From IMG/VR virus record IMGVR_UViG_3300046511_000171, positions 1-53,119 of that record: 53,119 nt of DNA; one strand, given 5' to 3'. The notes beneath the pieces are model-generated. The model worked only from the letters and a program-made list of their open reading frames with translations, did not search any database and was not told where the DNA came from. The translations under genes were made by a program, and so were the position numbers. Below are positions 1-9,854 of the stretch, piece by piece. The stretch is from a virus. The first letter of the stretch is position 1. Each line of letters begins with the position of its first letter.

Positions 1-252
1 TTGCGGTTCAGCAACGCCACGGGTGGCGCCAACCTGGGCCAGTCCGACGCCGACACCCGCGCCGCCAACGCCGCCGCCCAGGCCAAGGCGGACACGGCAT
101 GGCAAACCCAGGTCGCCGGGCTCTACTCCGGGCTGGGTAATCTGGGCGCCTACGCCGCCGGGCGCTACGGCCCGGCGATCCTGCCCGGCGCCAGCGGTCA
201 GACGCCCTACAATCCCAACATCAACATGAACCTGCCGCCGACGATCACATAG
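1..252 (+). CDS. C-terminal fragment of internal virion protein (5' end cut off)
   Basis: This is the last 83 codons of a gene whose start lies outside the window. The reading frame is open from base 1, and the TTG at base 1 is not a real start. Residues 5 onward match the C-terminus of the 365-residue protein at 49624-50721 almost residue for residue (for example GGANLGQSDADT and LYSGLGNLGAYAAGRYGP). Only the last dozen or so residues differ. By that homology it is an Ala/Gln-rich internal virion (ejection) protein. It sits 10 bases upstream of the Pro-rich gene at 263, the same order as at the right end of the window. Confidence 0.8.
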   Translation: MRFSNATGGANLGQSDADTRAANAAAQAKADTAWQTQVAGLYSGLGNLGAYAAGRYGPAILPGASGQTPYNPNINMNLPPTIT

Positions 253-262
253 GACCTGAGTC

Positions 263-2185
263 ATGCCAGAGTTCGCCAGCGCGATGCCTCAGTTTTTCAA
301 CACGGGCAACGCATCGTTCGACAAGTTGAACAGCCTTGGATCGTTGTTCGGTGATCCCGCTAAAGCCGCCCAGGCCGGTTACTACGGCGCTGAAAGCGCC
401 AACGCGCTCATCAAGGGCTACCAAACCCGCGACCAGATGGGTCAGCAGCGGTATTTGCAGGAACTCACGGGCGGTGGGGCGGGCACCGGTCCCATGGCGA
501 TCCCGGGACCAGCCGCGCCGCCGGGACCAGAGGCGCCCCCGGGGCTGGTCATTCCCGGGACCAACGTGGGCGCGCCGCCCCAACCCACCGCCGCGCCGTC
601 GTCCCCGTCGCTGGCGAGCATCGTGGCGCCGGGAGCGCCCGGCGGCGCCACGCCGACCGCCGCTCCGGGTCCCGCGCCGCCGGGGGGCGGCGTGAGACAG
701 GCACCCCCGGCGCAGGCGAACGGCTCGCCAACCCCTCCCATGGTGAACCTGCCCTATCTCATGGCGACGGCGGCACGCGCGGGCATGGACCCGAACGTGG
801 TGAAACTCCTGGGCACGTCCTGGATCAACGGGCAAATCCAGTCTGGTGCCATGGACAAGGCCACGGGCGAGCGGTTCCTGTCCGGCGCCGGGGACAGCGC
901 GCCCTTGCAAGCCACGACAGCCATCACGACCGCCGGCATCCAGAGCCGCACCACCCTGGCGCTGCCAGGAGCGCAGACGGCGGCGACGCAGACCTTGGAA
1001 GACGAGAAACCGCTTGTCGTCATCGCGCCCGATGGAACGCGTATTCCAACCAAAGTGGGCATATGGCGCCAGAACCCCGCCATGGGACGGCCCGAAAACC
1101 AATACGACCAGCAACCCGTGACGGTGCAACCGCCGACACCGCCGGGCGGCGCGGCGCCGCCGCCCGTCATGACATCGACGGGACAGGCGACGACGCAGGG
1201 CCAGACGCCCTACGAGCCAACGCAGGCCGCGCACGACAAGAACAATATCTCCATCGTCACGCCGCAGGGCGAGGTCATCACCACCACCGAGGGCGGTTTG
1301 CGCGCGAACCCCGCGCTGGGCCGCAAGTACGACTCGCAGGTGGACGGCGCGCTGGTGGCGTCGGTGGACCCGGCCACGGGACACACGATCTGGCGGTTGG
1401 CCCGCAACGCCGAGGGAACGCGGGTGGGACCGGCGACCACCGATCAGGCGAACGCGCAGGCGGTGACGCGCGCGGCGGCGTTGGACGAGACCGGCAGTCC
1501 CCTGGCCGACACGGTCATGGGTGCCTACCAGCGGGCGCAACTGGGCCTGACGCCGAGGCAGATGATCAACCCGGACCAGCACGCCCGGATGAAGATGGAA
1601 AGCGACGCGTATTTCCAGAGCCTCTACCCGGTACCGAGCGGACCGCATCTTTTCACGTCCACCGGCCCGGTCCGGCCATCCCAGGACTCCATGGCGCTGC
1701 ACGACAGCATCACGCGCTCGCTGGAGACGACTTCTTACAAGACCGACCCCGCCGCCGCCGCGACCAAAGCCTGGGACATGATGCGCGAAGCCGGTGTCCT
1801 GGACGACCCGGCGACCGCCAGGAGTGTCGGGGTCAGACACATGGGCACCGAAGACCCGAGGCGGACGAACGCGGACGAACTCATCATCAACAGCGATATG
1901 AGCAAGGTGGGCAACCTCAAATGGCCCGGCGCCGGGCCGCGCGGGGCGCCTCCCGGCTTCACGCCGCCCACGGCGAAGACCCTTACCGATACCGTGGCAC
2001 CAAAGACAGCGGGACCGCGCGCCGCCTCGACGAAGATGCCACCCGGCGCGCTGGCGCCGGCCCCGCCGGGGGCGGTTGAAGGTCAGACCGCCACCGGTCC
2101 CGGCGGCCTCAGGGCCGTCGTACAGGGTGGCTGGCTGATGCCTTTGCAAAACGCGGCGTCCGGCGCGGGGGGCGGCGGCGGATGA
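263..2185 (+). CDS. Pro/Gly-rich virion-associated protein (640 aa), paralogue of 50725-53019
   Basis: I do not recognise a catalytic family. The protein begins with a short variable head, then a segment shared with the 764-residue protein at 50725 (QAGYYGAESANALIKGYQTR near residues 37-56). A Pro/Gly/Ala-rich linker follows. Next comes a conserved core (MVNLPYLMATAARAGMDPN onward, about residues 160-390), including a small beta-rich stretch around KPLVVIAPDGTRIPTKVG. The C-terminal third has little likeness to the paralogue. Its place between internal virion genes and the transglycosylase suggests a virion or ejection role (inference). ATG 263 follows the previous stop by 10 bases. The gene ends in a run of Gly codons. 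Confidence 0.8.
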   Translation: MPEFASAMPQFFNTGNASFDKLNSLGSLFGDPAKAAQAGYYGAESANALIKGYQTRDQMGQQRYLQELTGGGAGTGPMAIPGPAAPPGPEAPPGLVIPGTNVGAPPQPTAAPSSPSLASIVAPGAPGGATPTAAPGPAPPGGGVRQAPPAQANGSPTPPMVNLPYLMATAARAGMDPNVVKLLGTSWINGQIQSGAMDKATGERFLSGAGDSAPLQATTAITTAGIQSRTTLALPGAQTAATQTLEDEKPLVVIAPDGTRIPTKVGIWRQNPAMGRPENQYDQQPVTVQPPTPPGGAAPPPVMTSTGQATTQGQTPYEPTQAAHDKNNISIVTPQGEVITTTEGGLRANPALGRKYDSQVDGALVASVDPATGHTIWRLARNAEGTRVGPATTDQANAQAVTRAAALDETGSPLADTVMGAYQRAQLGLTPRQMINPDQHARMKMESDAYFQSLYPVPSGPHLFTSTGPVRPSQDSMALHDSITRSLETTSYKTDPAAAATKAWDMMREAGVLDDPATARSVGVRHMGTEDPRRTNADELIINSDMSKVGNLKWPGAGPRGAPPGFTPPTAKTLTDTVAPKTAGPRAASTKMPPGALAPAPPGAVEGQTATGPGGLRAVVQGGWLMPLQNAASGAGGGGG

Positions 2186-2225
2186 GCGCGGTAGCAGCTC
2201 ATGTGAGTGAGCGGAGCGAACGAAC

Positions 2226-2795
2226 ATGAGCGATATTGACAGCATGATCCGGGGCGCCGCCGAGAAATACGGCCTGGATCACGACATATTCCGCCGCCAG
2301 TTGGTGGCCGAAAGCGGGCTCAACCCGAACGCGCGCAACCCGTCCGGCGCCGCCGGCATCGCGCAGTTCATGCCCGGCACCGCGCGCGGCCTGGGGATCG
2401 ACCCGATGGACCCGTCCCAGGCGATCCCGGCGGCGGCGCTCTACCTGCGCCAGAACCTGAACAAGTTCGGCGGCGACTACACGCACGCCCTCGCCGCCTA
2501 CAACTGGGGACCGGGCAACGTATCGCGGAACGGCGTGGGCAACCTGCCCTCCGAGACCCGAAACTATATCGCGAAGATCATGGGCGGCAGCGGCGGCGGT
2601 CCCCCGGCGCCGACCGGCCCACTCCCATCAGCGGGACCGGACGCGCCAGCCGGACCGTTGATGGCGGCGGCGGCGCCGGCTGGTCCTCCCCTGCCCTTGC
2701 CGCCGCCGCCACAAGATCCCGCCACCCCGGGCGCGCCCACGTCGCTGGCGGATGCTTTCACCCAGGCCGCGCGGCGCGGCCAGGGTCTCGCCTAG
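2226..2795 (+). CDS. Lytic transglycosylase, SLT domain (virion-associated)
   Basis: The first 100 or so residues form a goose-lysozyme-like SLT domain. The catalytic Glu is E29 in ESGLNP, followed by GIAQFMPGTA (44-53) and AYNWGPGN (91-98), the classic motif order for soluble lytic transglycosylases that cleave peptidoglycan glycan strands. From about residue 125 the chain becomes Pro/Ala-rich and probably disordered. There is no signal peptide, as expected for an enzyme carried in the virion that opens the wall during DNA entry. A GGAG element lies about 9 bases before ATG 2226. The start of a second copy, with MANIDDMIRG for MSDIDSMIRG, is cut off at the right end of the window. Confidence 0.9.
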   Translation: MSDIDSMIRGAAEKYGLDHDIFRRQLVAESGLNPNARNPSGAAGIAQFMPGTARGLGIDPMDPSQAIPAAALYLRQNLNKFGGDYTHALAAYNWGPGNVSRNGVGNLPSETRNYIAKIMGGSGGGPPAPTGPLPSAGPDAPAGPLMAAAAPAGPPLPLPPPPQDPATPGAPTSLADAFTQAARRGQGLA

Positions 2796-3299
2796 ATGTC
2801 CGGCGCCCAGACCGATCCGCTGGACATGACGGATCAGTACAACACGCCGCTCACGCCCGAGGGCGAGACGCAATACCAGCAATGGCTGACGCAACAGTCC
2901 CAGGCGGCGGGCCGGGACATGTCTCGCGATACCTACGACTATGACATGCGCGGTGCTTTTCTTGGCGGTGCCGGTCGAGCGGGCAACGGGCACTATCCCG
3001 ATACTTACAAGAAACCCAACCACCCCAGCTTTTCGGATCAGAGCCAGTATAACGGCGCTGACGGTCATCAGGGCGGCGCGTGGTCGCAGGCGCCCGGCGG
3101 CGCCTGGCAGTTCACGCCCGGCCCCACCAACCTTCAGATGCACGGTCCCGCCGGCTTGCAAAACTACTTCCAACGGGGGGACCCCGGCGTGATCCTGAAC
3201 CTGCCCCCGGCGCCCCCGGCGCCGGTCCCGCCAGCGGCGCCCCCGGCGCCCATGTCAATGCTGGACTATGTCCGCGCGGCGATGACGAGGAACGGTTAA
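2796..3299 (+). CDS. Hypothetical protein (167 aa)
   Basis: The ATG directly follows the stop of the transglycosylase gene, and its own stop directly abuts the ATG of the giant gene at 3300, so the three genes are tightly coupled. The protein is rich in Gln, Gly, Pro and Asp with no membrane segment. A low-complexity Pro/Ala stretch lies near the C-terminus (about residues 130-155), followed by a short helical end. I recognise no family. Its position suggests an internal virion or ejection component (inference). Confidence 0.75.
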   Translation: MSGAQTDPLDMTDQYNTPLTPEGETQYQQWLTQQSQAAGRDMSRDTYDYDMRGAFLGGAGRAGNGHYPDTYKKPNHPSFSDQSQYNGADGHQGGAWSQAPGGAWQFTPGPTNLQMHGPAGLQNYFQRGDPGVILNLPPAPPAPVPPAAPPAPMSMLDYVRAAMTRNG

Positions 3300-6200
3300 A
3301 TGCCGCCGCCGCTGGACGACACCAGTTCGACGCCGGGGGTAGAACTACCTGACTTCGACAAGCTGGTTCCCTTGGGGCAAGCGGCGCAGCCGATCCAGCC
3401 CCAGTCCCAGCCCCAGGCGCAGACACAACCCCAGCCCCCGGTGCCGCTGCCGGACTTCGACAAGCTGGTCCCGTTGGGACCGGTGGCGCAGCCCCAGCCC
3501 CAGGCACAGGCCCAACCACCGGTTGAACTGCCTGACTTCGACAAGCTGGTCCCGCTGGGACCGGCGGCGCAACCGGCGCCGTCCACGTCCGAGCCCGTGG
3601 GGTTTTTATCCTCCCTGTTCGGCGGGATCGGCGCGTCAGGCCGCGAAGCCGGGCAACTCGCCACGGGTGAAGGCTTCAACCCCGCCAACGTCCAGGAACA
3701 GCCTGAACGCACTTTCATGGGCGGCGTGGGCTACGGGCTGGGGCACTCGTTCCCCACGCTGGCCGGCATGGTGCTGGGCGCGGCGGGCGGCGGCGCGGCG
3801 GGGACCGCCATCGAACCGGGCTTCGGCACGGCGGTTGGAGGTGCCCTGGGCGGCGCCGCCGGGGGCGGCGTGACCGACTTCGTGCAAAGCCTTGTCCCGG
3901 CCTACCAGGACGCCATCAGGCGGGGCGCCACGCAGGATGAAGCGGTCGACGAAGCCTACAAGATGGCCGGCGCGTCGGGTGCTTTCACGGGCGTCACCGC
4001 GCCCTTGTTCGGGCTCAGCCCCTTCAAATCCGTGATTAAGGACCTGCTGTTCCACACCCTGGTCACGGGTCCCGGGACCGGCGTGGTCAAACAAGGCGTG
4101 ATCGACCCGGCGGTGACAGGCCAGCCCACGCCCGGCCTGGGCGAACTGGCCGAGGGCGCCGTGCAGAACGCCATCGGCGGCGGCATCGCCGGGGGCGTCA
4201 TGCACTACGGTCCCCAGCTTGGCCGGCGGATCGTGGGTCTGCCTACCACATCCGGTGAGACAGCCACCCCAGCAGGACCAGACACGTCACCGTCGATAGC
4301 ACCGACAGGCCCAGCGCCAACCAGCACAGACATTCCACCGCGACCCACGCCTTTCACCGATCTGGTCCGTCCCCCGCCCGAGGGCGTGGCGCCGGGCGAG
4401 GCCGTGCCGATCACGACGCCGACGCCTGAGCCTCCACCCATACCACCAAGGGAGACACCCCCGAATGCCACCACAGCCCAACCCCGTCCCGGCGAGCCCG
4501 CCGCCGCCCCTGTTATTCCCGAACCGCCCGCCGCTGTCCCGACCGGCGCGGAAACCGCCCGTCCTGGTATGGAGCCGACCGCCCGTCCAGTTGGAACTAT
4601 TCCCGTGGATGAAACCCGTCCCGGCGAAGTTCGACCCGCTGGAGTGGAAGGGCCAGCCCCTCCTGCCCCGGAACCCGCCGCCCCAAGCGTAGCGCCCACG
4701 GCGGTCCCGGGACAGCGTGAACCTGTCCCGGGACAAGCCGAACCCCCGGACAAAAATACCTTACCCCCGGACAAAAATACTCCGGCGCCTGAAACCCCGG
4801 GCACCCCCGCATATAAGTTGGCCGAACTGGATCGGATCAACGCCCCGGACGAAGCCTACCGCGACGCCCTTTCGACCGGGTCCAAGGACCCGCTCAAACC
4901 GGGCGAAACATGGCGGGACCGGCTCGTTAAGTGGGTGGACCAGGAACGCGCCGCCGCGACCGCCGGGGAAGCCGAGACTTCCGCACAGGGAGCGAACGCA
5001 CCGGGAACAACCCCGGCGGTGGTCCCGAGGGAGCCCGCTTCGGCGGAACCGCCGCCCGCATGGCGCGCGAAGAACCCGGACATTCCAGCCACGCTTTACC
5101 GAGGCTCCGGGCGCGAGGACCAGACAGGCGTCTACAATCCCGCCGGGGGCACGCCGGTCCCGATCCTGGGACCTGGGCGCTATCACGCGTTCACCGAGGA
5201 ACACGCCAAGACCTACGGCCCGAACATCGAGACCACGCCCAACGATCTGCGCAACCCGCTGATTATCCGGTCCGACAACGAGTGGCGAGCCTTGACCCGG
5301 GAAGCTGGATGGGAGTTTCCCAACCCGTTCGGGGCTGACAAGGCCAAGGTCGAGACCATGACGAACGACATGCGCGAACTGGTCCAGTCCAAGGGCCATG
5401 ACGGCGTGATCGTCACGTTCGACACCAAGACCGACCGGGACGTGGACAGCCAGGGCCGGGGGATAAAGACCCTCCGTAACGTGTTCGACGTGCCCCAGGT
5501 GGTGGACTACCGCGCCCGTGAAACGCCGGGGGCACGGGTGACGGACCAGGAAGCGCCCGGCACCCTGGAGTCCCGCGCGGGCTTCCGGCGCAAGGCCCCG
5601 GCGCCGGGCGAGCCCGAGCCGACGCCGAACCGGGTCCGCGCCAAACCCCCGGGCGAACCCGTGGTCACGCCCCACCCGGGCGATCCGCTCACCCTGGAGG
5701 ACTACGCCTACAGCAGGGGCACGTCCGCTTACCGCGACGCGCCCGAGGAAGCCTTGCGCGGGACCGGGATCAACCCGAAGACCTTCACCAACCGGCCCAT
5801 CCTGGAACAGAACAAGATCCTGGCCGATCAACTCAAGGCCAAATACGGTTTCACCAACGTCGATCTTGAACCCCGCACGGTCACGGTCACGCCGGACGGC
5901 AAGACCCGGACGCATCCCGCCGTGGAGCCGAAGATCACGCGCGATTGGCTGCTGAACGTCCATCACAATATGCAAAACATGGCCCACGCGCTGGGCTGGA
6001 GTCAGGAAACCGTCGCGTTGAACGGGCGCCTGGGCCTGCATCTGGTGCCCTACAACTTCAAGGGCGAAAACTGGTATGGCAGCTACAGTTTCGCGGACAA
6101 GACCATTCACATTTCAGGCGGTTCCAACAGCTACGCGCACGAGCATTGGCACGCCATCGACGACTATATGACCGATCTGCTGCACAATAATCCGAACAAA

Positions 6201-9200
6201 CAGCAGTTACTGACCTGGAGTGCGAGGGACGGCGCGCTGGACCCCAAGGACCCCGTGCAAAGCGCGTTCGCCCGCGTGCTGAACGCCATGTCCTACAACC
6301 GGGGCGAGGAAATGCTGCGCCGGCTGAGACTTGAGCAGACCGCCATGAAGATGACCAAGGCGGGCCGGCCCACCACGAGCGCGCTGTTGGCGCGGGCTGA
6401 AATCGAGAACCTGGACAAGGGCGCGTCGAAACTGCGCATCGGACCGTCCGACCTGCGGACCGAGGCTTTGCGCGGTCCCAACCCGCAATACTGGGCCAGC
6501 CATCACGAACTGTTCGCGCGGGTGGGCGAAGCCTACACCGCCTACCGCATGGAAGCGGCGAGCATGGACCCGGCGGGCGTGGTCAAGTCCAACAAAGCCT
6601 ACCAGGACCGCGCTTTGGCCGAGATCCGCCACCGCTATCCGAACTGGATCGACCGCATCGACATGTTCCACGCGTTCGACCAACTGGTCACGGAGATGGA
6701 GCGCGCCAGCACGTTGAGCCAGGGCCAGCCCCCGGCGGGACGCACGACCGAAGCGCACACGCTCAGGCCCTGGTCGGAGCGCCCGGCGGATATCAGGCCC
6801 GGCTTCCTGACATCCGTCCGTAACGACCTGAGCGCCTTGCGTTGGAGCAACCTCGTCAAGGGCGAACACGAGCCCCTGTTCAAAGACCCCAACGCCACTC
6901 CGGCGCCCCTGGATTACAGCACCCGCGCGGCGAAGAAGACCGGCGTGGCGACACCCAAGACCCTGGGCGTGCAACGCGCCGACGACCTCGCCATGACCTG
7001 GAACTCGGCCCTGGGCAACCTGGACCGGATGATTAAGCAGATGAACCCCGCCGCGCGGCCTTTCATCCAGGGCATCCGGGACAAGCTGGGGTCAGCGCCC
7101 GGATCGGGCCGGCCCGTGGACGAGAGTTTCGAGGAACGTATCAAGCACCGGGGCAACCCCGTCGTGTCCGAGTGGGAGGACGCGCTGAAAGACGCCGGGC
7201 TGAAAAGCCGGTTGACCGGACGGGCCTACATGAACCCGGAACAGAACGCCATGTTCCGGCACACGATGCAGACCGGGGAGACGACCTACCCGCTGAACGC
7301 CCACGACCTTACAGGCATCGGGCCGCGCAAGCCGATCCCGGAGAACATCCTGGCGGCGGCGGAAAAGACCCGGTTCATCGAGGACCGGCTGCACGACCAG
7401 ATCGTCGGCACCGAGGGCCTGGAGGACACCGGCTACGCCAGCGGCCATGTGTCCCGCGTGTTCGATGACCGCGCGATCCGCAACGACAAGGAGGGTTCGA
7501 CCCGGGACCGCACCCGGCTCAACCAGTTCATTTTTGATAACGACATGAAGTTCACCGACCCCAGGGAGCGCCAGAACCTTCGGCCCGACGAAGACAAGCC
7601 GGAACGTCTTTACCAGTGGTGGCGGGAAACCCCGGAGCGGGACACGCCGATGTTCAGCCAGGACGCGCGCGACGCGATGGCCCAACTGGGTAAGAACCTG
7701 AACCGGATCAAGGCCATCGACGAGGAACTGAAGGCGGGACCCGGCGGGGCCGGCGTCAACCCCACCACCCACGACCCCATCAAACTCGGCGCCGAACGGG
7801 ACCAGCTTGTCCGGGACAACCTGGACATCCACGATGAACACGTAACGCACATCCGGGACCAGATCGCGCATTACGAAGCCCAGAACTGGTGGGACCGCAT
7901 CGCCAAGGGCGATCCCCTGGATTTCGCCACCATGGGACCGGACAGCCGGTTCACCAAAGGCCGCACCCTGCCGCCCGAAGCAGACCAGATCATGCGGGAC
8001 TGGATGCACAAGGACATGCTCACCAGCTTCCCCAACTATGCGCACGGCGTCGCGCGCAAGATCGCGTTCACGGAGTTGTTCGGCGCGGATGGCCGGGCCA
8101 CCCAGAACGCCATCGACAAGGCGGTGGACCACGGCATGAACGGCAACTTCTCCACGCCCATCCGTCAGGTCGTGGAAGCCGTCACGGGCCGGTCGATGCG
8201 CGGCAACAATGACCCGGGTTTGCAGCGCACCACCAACATGGTCTCGGCGCTGGGTCAACTCATGCTCCTGCCCGGCGCCAGCATATCCGCCGTGGGCGAG
8301 CCCTTCGGGACACTCCTGGCGGGGGGTAGCCCGAAGATGATGTTCGGCACGTTCACGCGCATGGCCGGCGCCATGCTCCACACCCCGAGCGCCGCCGAGC
8401 GCATGGCGGGGATACGCGCCATCGGCGGCACCACTTCAGTCCTCCAGGGCGCCGCCGCCGCGTCCCGCTACACCGACTACGCCGGCACGCCGACCATCGA
8501 GAAGTTCATGCACCGGTATTTTGAACTGGCGCTGTCCCCGGTGGTGCGCTGGATCAGGGCGGCGACCTACGGCGCCGGCACCCAGCATATCAAGACACTC
8601 CTGGATCTGGCGACCGACCCGGCGGTGACACGCCGCCAACTGGATCGACAGGCGGACGCCAAAACTCTGCTGCACGACTGGTATGCCCAGGACCACCAGT
8701 TCGAGGGTCTGAAGGACCTGTTGAGGCCGTTCAATGATGTGCCCGACCGGGTCACGCTCAAGAACCACCCGATGGGACCGGTCTTCGAGGTCATCGCGAA
8801 CCGGATGCTCAACCGCATGTCCCAGGACCCCACGGCGGCTGAGAAGCCGCTGGGGGCGCTGCGCAACCCCATGGTGAACATGCTCGCGGGGCTGACCTCG
8901 TTCCCCTACGGGTTCATGCGGAACGTCGTGGACCCGGCGATGCACCGCGCGGCGCAGGCGAAGCAGCGCGAGTGGGACCGGCGGATCGCGGCGGGTGAAA
9001 GCCCCACGAGTGCCCGGTTCCAGGCCGAGGCAGCGCGGTTCAAGACCTGGGTGCATACCGCTATCGGCGGGCTCACGCTGCTGGCCGGGACCGGGCTGAT
9101 GTTCGCGCCGCGCTCCTACCTGTTCAATCAGGCGGCGTGGCAAAAGCACGAGGACGACGGCGACCTGTTTGATTGGCTACTGGGCTCCACGATTGACGCG

Positions 9201-9854
9201 TCGGGGCTGCTGGGACCGCTCGCCGCCGTGGGGCAGGCGTTCACCGCGCTGCGCTACACGGCGGACCTGAGCAACCTGGTGGAAGGCCCCTACCTCGCCA
9301 CCGAGACCCGCTACATGATTGATATCATCAAGGGCGTCATGCACGCTTTCGGCGGTTCCAGCGACGGCACCAACACCGAGACCTACAACGCCATCCACGG
9401 GCTCACCCAACTGACCCTGAAGCCGGGCGCGTTGGCGAGCATGGCGTGGCTGGCCAACCGCCTTCCCGCCGGACCCTTGTCGGGGTTGATCGGCGCCATG
9501 TCCATCGCCGCCACGTCCCCCACGGTGACGCGCGGACTCACCGATTTCGCCGCCGGGCCACGCGGAACCAAGATCAAGAAAGAGTCCGCCGACCCGTTCG
9601 CGCCGCCGCCCCTGGAGCCCCTGCCCTTGACCGACCTGGAGCAGGCCCAGGCCAAGGGCGAAAGCGTGGGCGGCGGTCCGCCGTCCTGGATGATCGGGCT
9701 GACGGACGACATCCTGGTGCCCGCCATGCGGGTGGTCCCTGGCTGGGGTAAACCCTTGCTGGCCGGCGGCGCGGCGCTGGGCGGTGTCGGCGCTCTGCTC
9801 AGATCCGGGCACCATTACAAGACCGAGGGCGAGTCGCCGGTCAAGGCTCGCTGA
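3300..9854 (+). CDS. Giant polyvalent/internal virion protein (2184 aa) with ART-like and HExxH metallopeptidase-like segments
   Basis: Domains seen in order: three copies of LPDFDKLVPLG (residues 16-26, 50-60, 77-87) separated by Pro/Gln linkers; a Gly/Ala-rich hydrophobic region (about 140-300); a long Pro/Thr-rich linker (about 305-590); a segment starting LYRGSG at 599 and running to about 740 that looks like the ADP-ribosyltransferase-like fold of phage polyvalent proteins; and an HEHWH motif at 947-951, matching HExxH of a zinc metallopeptidase. Long helical regions follow, with hydrophobic segments near 1645-1675 and 1920-1942. Such multi-domain proteins are known from phages and conjugative elements and are thought to be delivered into the host with the DNA. 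The neighbouring transglycosylase fits an ejection-protein role. Domain assignments rest on motif reading only. Confidence 0.8.
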   Translation: MPPPLDDTSSTPGVELPDFDKLVPLGQAAQPIQPQSQPQAQTQPQPPVPLPDFDKLVPLGPVAQPQPQAQAQPPVELPDFDKLVPLGPAAQPAPSTSEPVGFLSSLFGGIGASGREAGQLATGEGFNPANVQEQPERTFMGGVGYGLGHSFPTLAGMVLGAAGGGAAGTAIEPGFGTAVGGALGGAAGGGVTDFVQSLVPAYQDAIRRGATQDEAVDEAYKMAGASGAFTGVTAPLFGLSPFKSVIKDLLFHTLVTGPGTGVVKQGVIDPAVTGQPTPGLGELAEGAVQNAIGGGIAGGVMHYGPQLGRRIVGLPTTSGETATPAGPDTSPSIAPTGPAPTSTDIPPRPTPFTDLVRPPPEGVAPGEAVPITTPTPEPPPIPPRETPPNATTAQPRPGEPAAAPVIPEPPAAVPTGAETARPGMEPTARPVGTIPVDETRPGEVRPAGVEGPAPPAPEPAAPSVAPTAVPGQREPVPGQAEPPDKNTLPPDKNTPAPETPGTPAYKLAELDRINAPDEAYRDALSTGSKDPLKPGETWRDRLVKWVDQERAAATAGEAETSAQGANAPGTTPAVVPREPASAEPPPAWRAKNPDIPATLYRGSGREDQTGVYNPAGGTPVPILGPGRYHAFTEEHAKTYGPNIETTPNDLRNPLIIRSDNEWRALTREAGWEFPNPFGADKAKVETMTNDMRELVQSKGHDGVIVTFDTKTDRDVDSQGRGIKTLRNVFDVPQVVDYRARETPGARVTDQEAPGTLESRAGFRRKAPAPGEPEPTPNRVRAKPPGEPVVTPHPGDPLTLEDYAYSRGTSAYRDAPEEALRGTGINPKTFTNRPILEQNKILADQLKAKYGFTNVDLEPRTVTVTPDGKTRTHPAVEPKITRDWLLNVHHNMQNMAHALGWSQETVALNGRLGLHLVPYNFKGENWYGSYSFADKTIHISGGSNSYAHEHWHAIDDYMTDLLHNNPNKQQLLTWSARDGALDPKDPVQSAFARVLNAMSYNRGEEMLRRLRLEQTAMKMTKAGRPTTSALLARAEIENLDKGASKLRIGPSDLRTEALRGPNPQYWASHHELFARVGEAYTAYRMEAASMDPAGVVKSNKAYQDRALAEIRHRYPNWIDRIDMFHAFDQLVTEMERASTLSQGQPPAGRTTEAHTLRPWSERPADIRPGFLTSVRNDLSALRWSNLVKGEHEPLFKDPNATPAPLDYSTRAAKKTGVATPKTLGVQRADDLAMTWNSALGNLDRMIKQMNPAARPFIQGIRDKLGSAPGSGRPVDESFEERIKHRGNPVVSEWEDALKDAGLKSRLTGRAYMNPEQNAMFRHTMQTGETTYPLNAHDLTGIGPRKPIPENILAAAEKTRFIEDRLHDQIVGTEGLEDTGYASGHVSRVFDDRAIRNDKEGSTRDRTRLNQFIFDNDMKFTDPRERQNLRPDEDKPERLYQWWRETPERDTPMFSQDARDAMAQLGKNLNRIKAIDEELKAGPGGAGVNPTTHDPIKLGAERDQLVRDNLDIHDEHVTHIRDQIAHYEAQNWWDRIAKGDPLDFATMGPDSRFTKGRTLPPEADQIMRDWMHKDMLTSFPNYAHGVARKIAFTELFGADGRATQNAIDKAVDHGMNGNFSTPIRQVVEAVTGRSMRGNNDPGLQRTTNMVSALGQLMLLPGASISAVGEPFGTLLAGGSPKMMFGTFTRMAGAMLHTPSAAERMAGIRAIGGTTSVLQGAAAASRYTDYAGTPTIEKFMHRYFELALSPVVRWIRAATYGAGTQHIKTLLDLATDPAVTRRQLDRQADAKTLLHDWYAQDHQFEGLKDLLRPFNDVPDRVTLKNHPMGPVFEVIANRMLNRMSQDPTAAEKPLGALRNPMVNMLAGLTSFPYGFMRNVVDPAMHRAAQAKQREWDRRIAAGESPTSARFQAEAARFKTWVHTAIGGLTLLAGTGLMFAPRSYLFNQAAWQKHEDDGDLFDWLLGSTIDASGLLGPLAAVGQAFTALRYTADLSNLVEGPYLATETRYMIDIIKGVMHAFGGSSDGTNTETYNAIHGLTQLTLKPGALASMAWLANRLPAGPLSGLIGAMSIAATSPTVTRGLTDFAAGPRGTKIKKESADPFAPPPLEPLPLTDLEQAQAKGESVGGGPPSWMIGLTDDILVPAMRVVPGWGKPLLAGGAALGGVGALLRSGHHYKTEGESPVKAR

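Larger units (their letters stand above)
1..2323 (+). repeat. Left copy of a diverged duplicated module (pairs with about 50477-53119)
   Basis: The gene order is virion protein C-terminus, Pro/Gly-rich protein, lytic transglycosylase start, and it recurs at the right end of the window. Long stretches are nearly identical in DNA, for example about 720-1330 against about 51250-51910. Other parts, notably the 3' half of the Pro-rich gene, have diverged strongly and differ in length. The window's last bases fall opposite about 2323. See the finding on the two ends. Confidence 0.85.

Noticed and set aside
245-2245. Open frame of 666 codons on the - strand opposite the Pro-rich gene
   Set aside because: Arg-rich shadow translation; the + strand frame is conserved in the paralogue at 50725.
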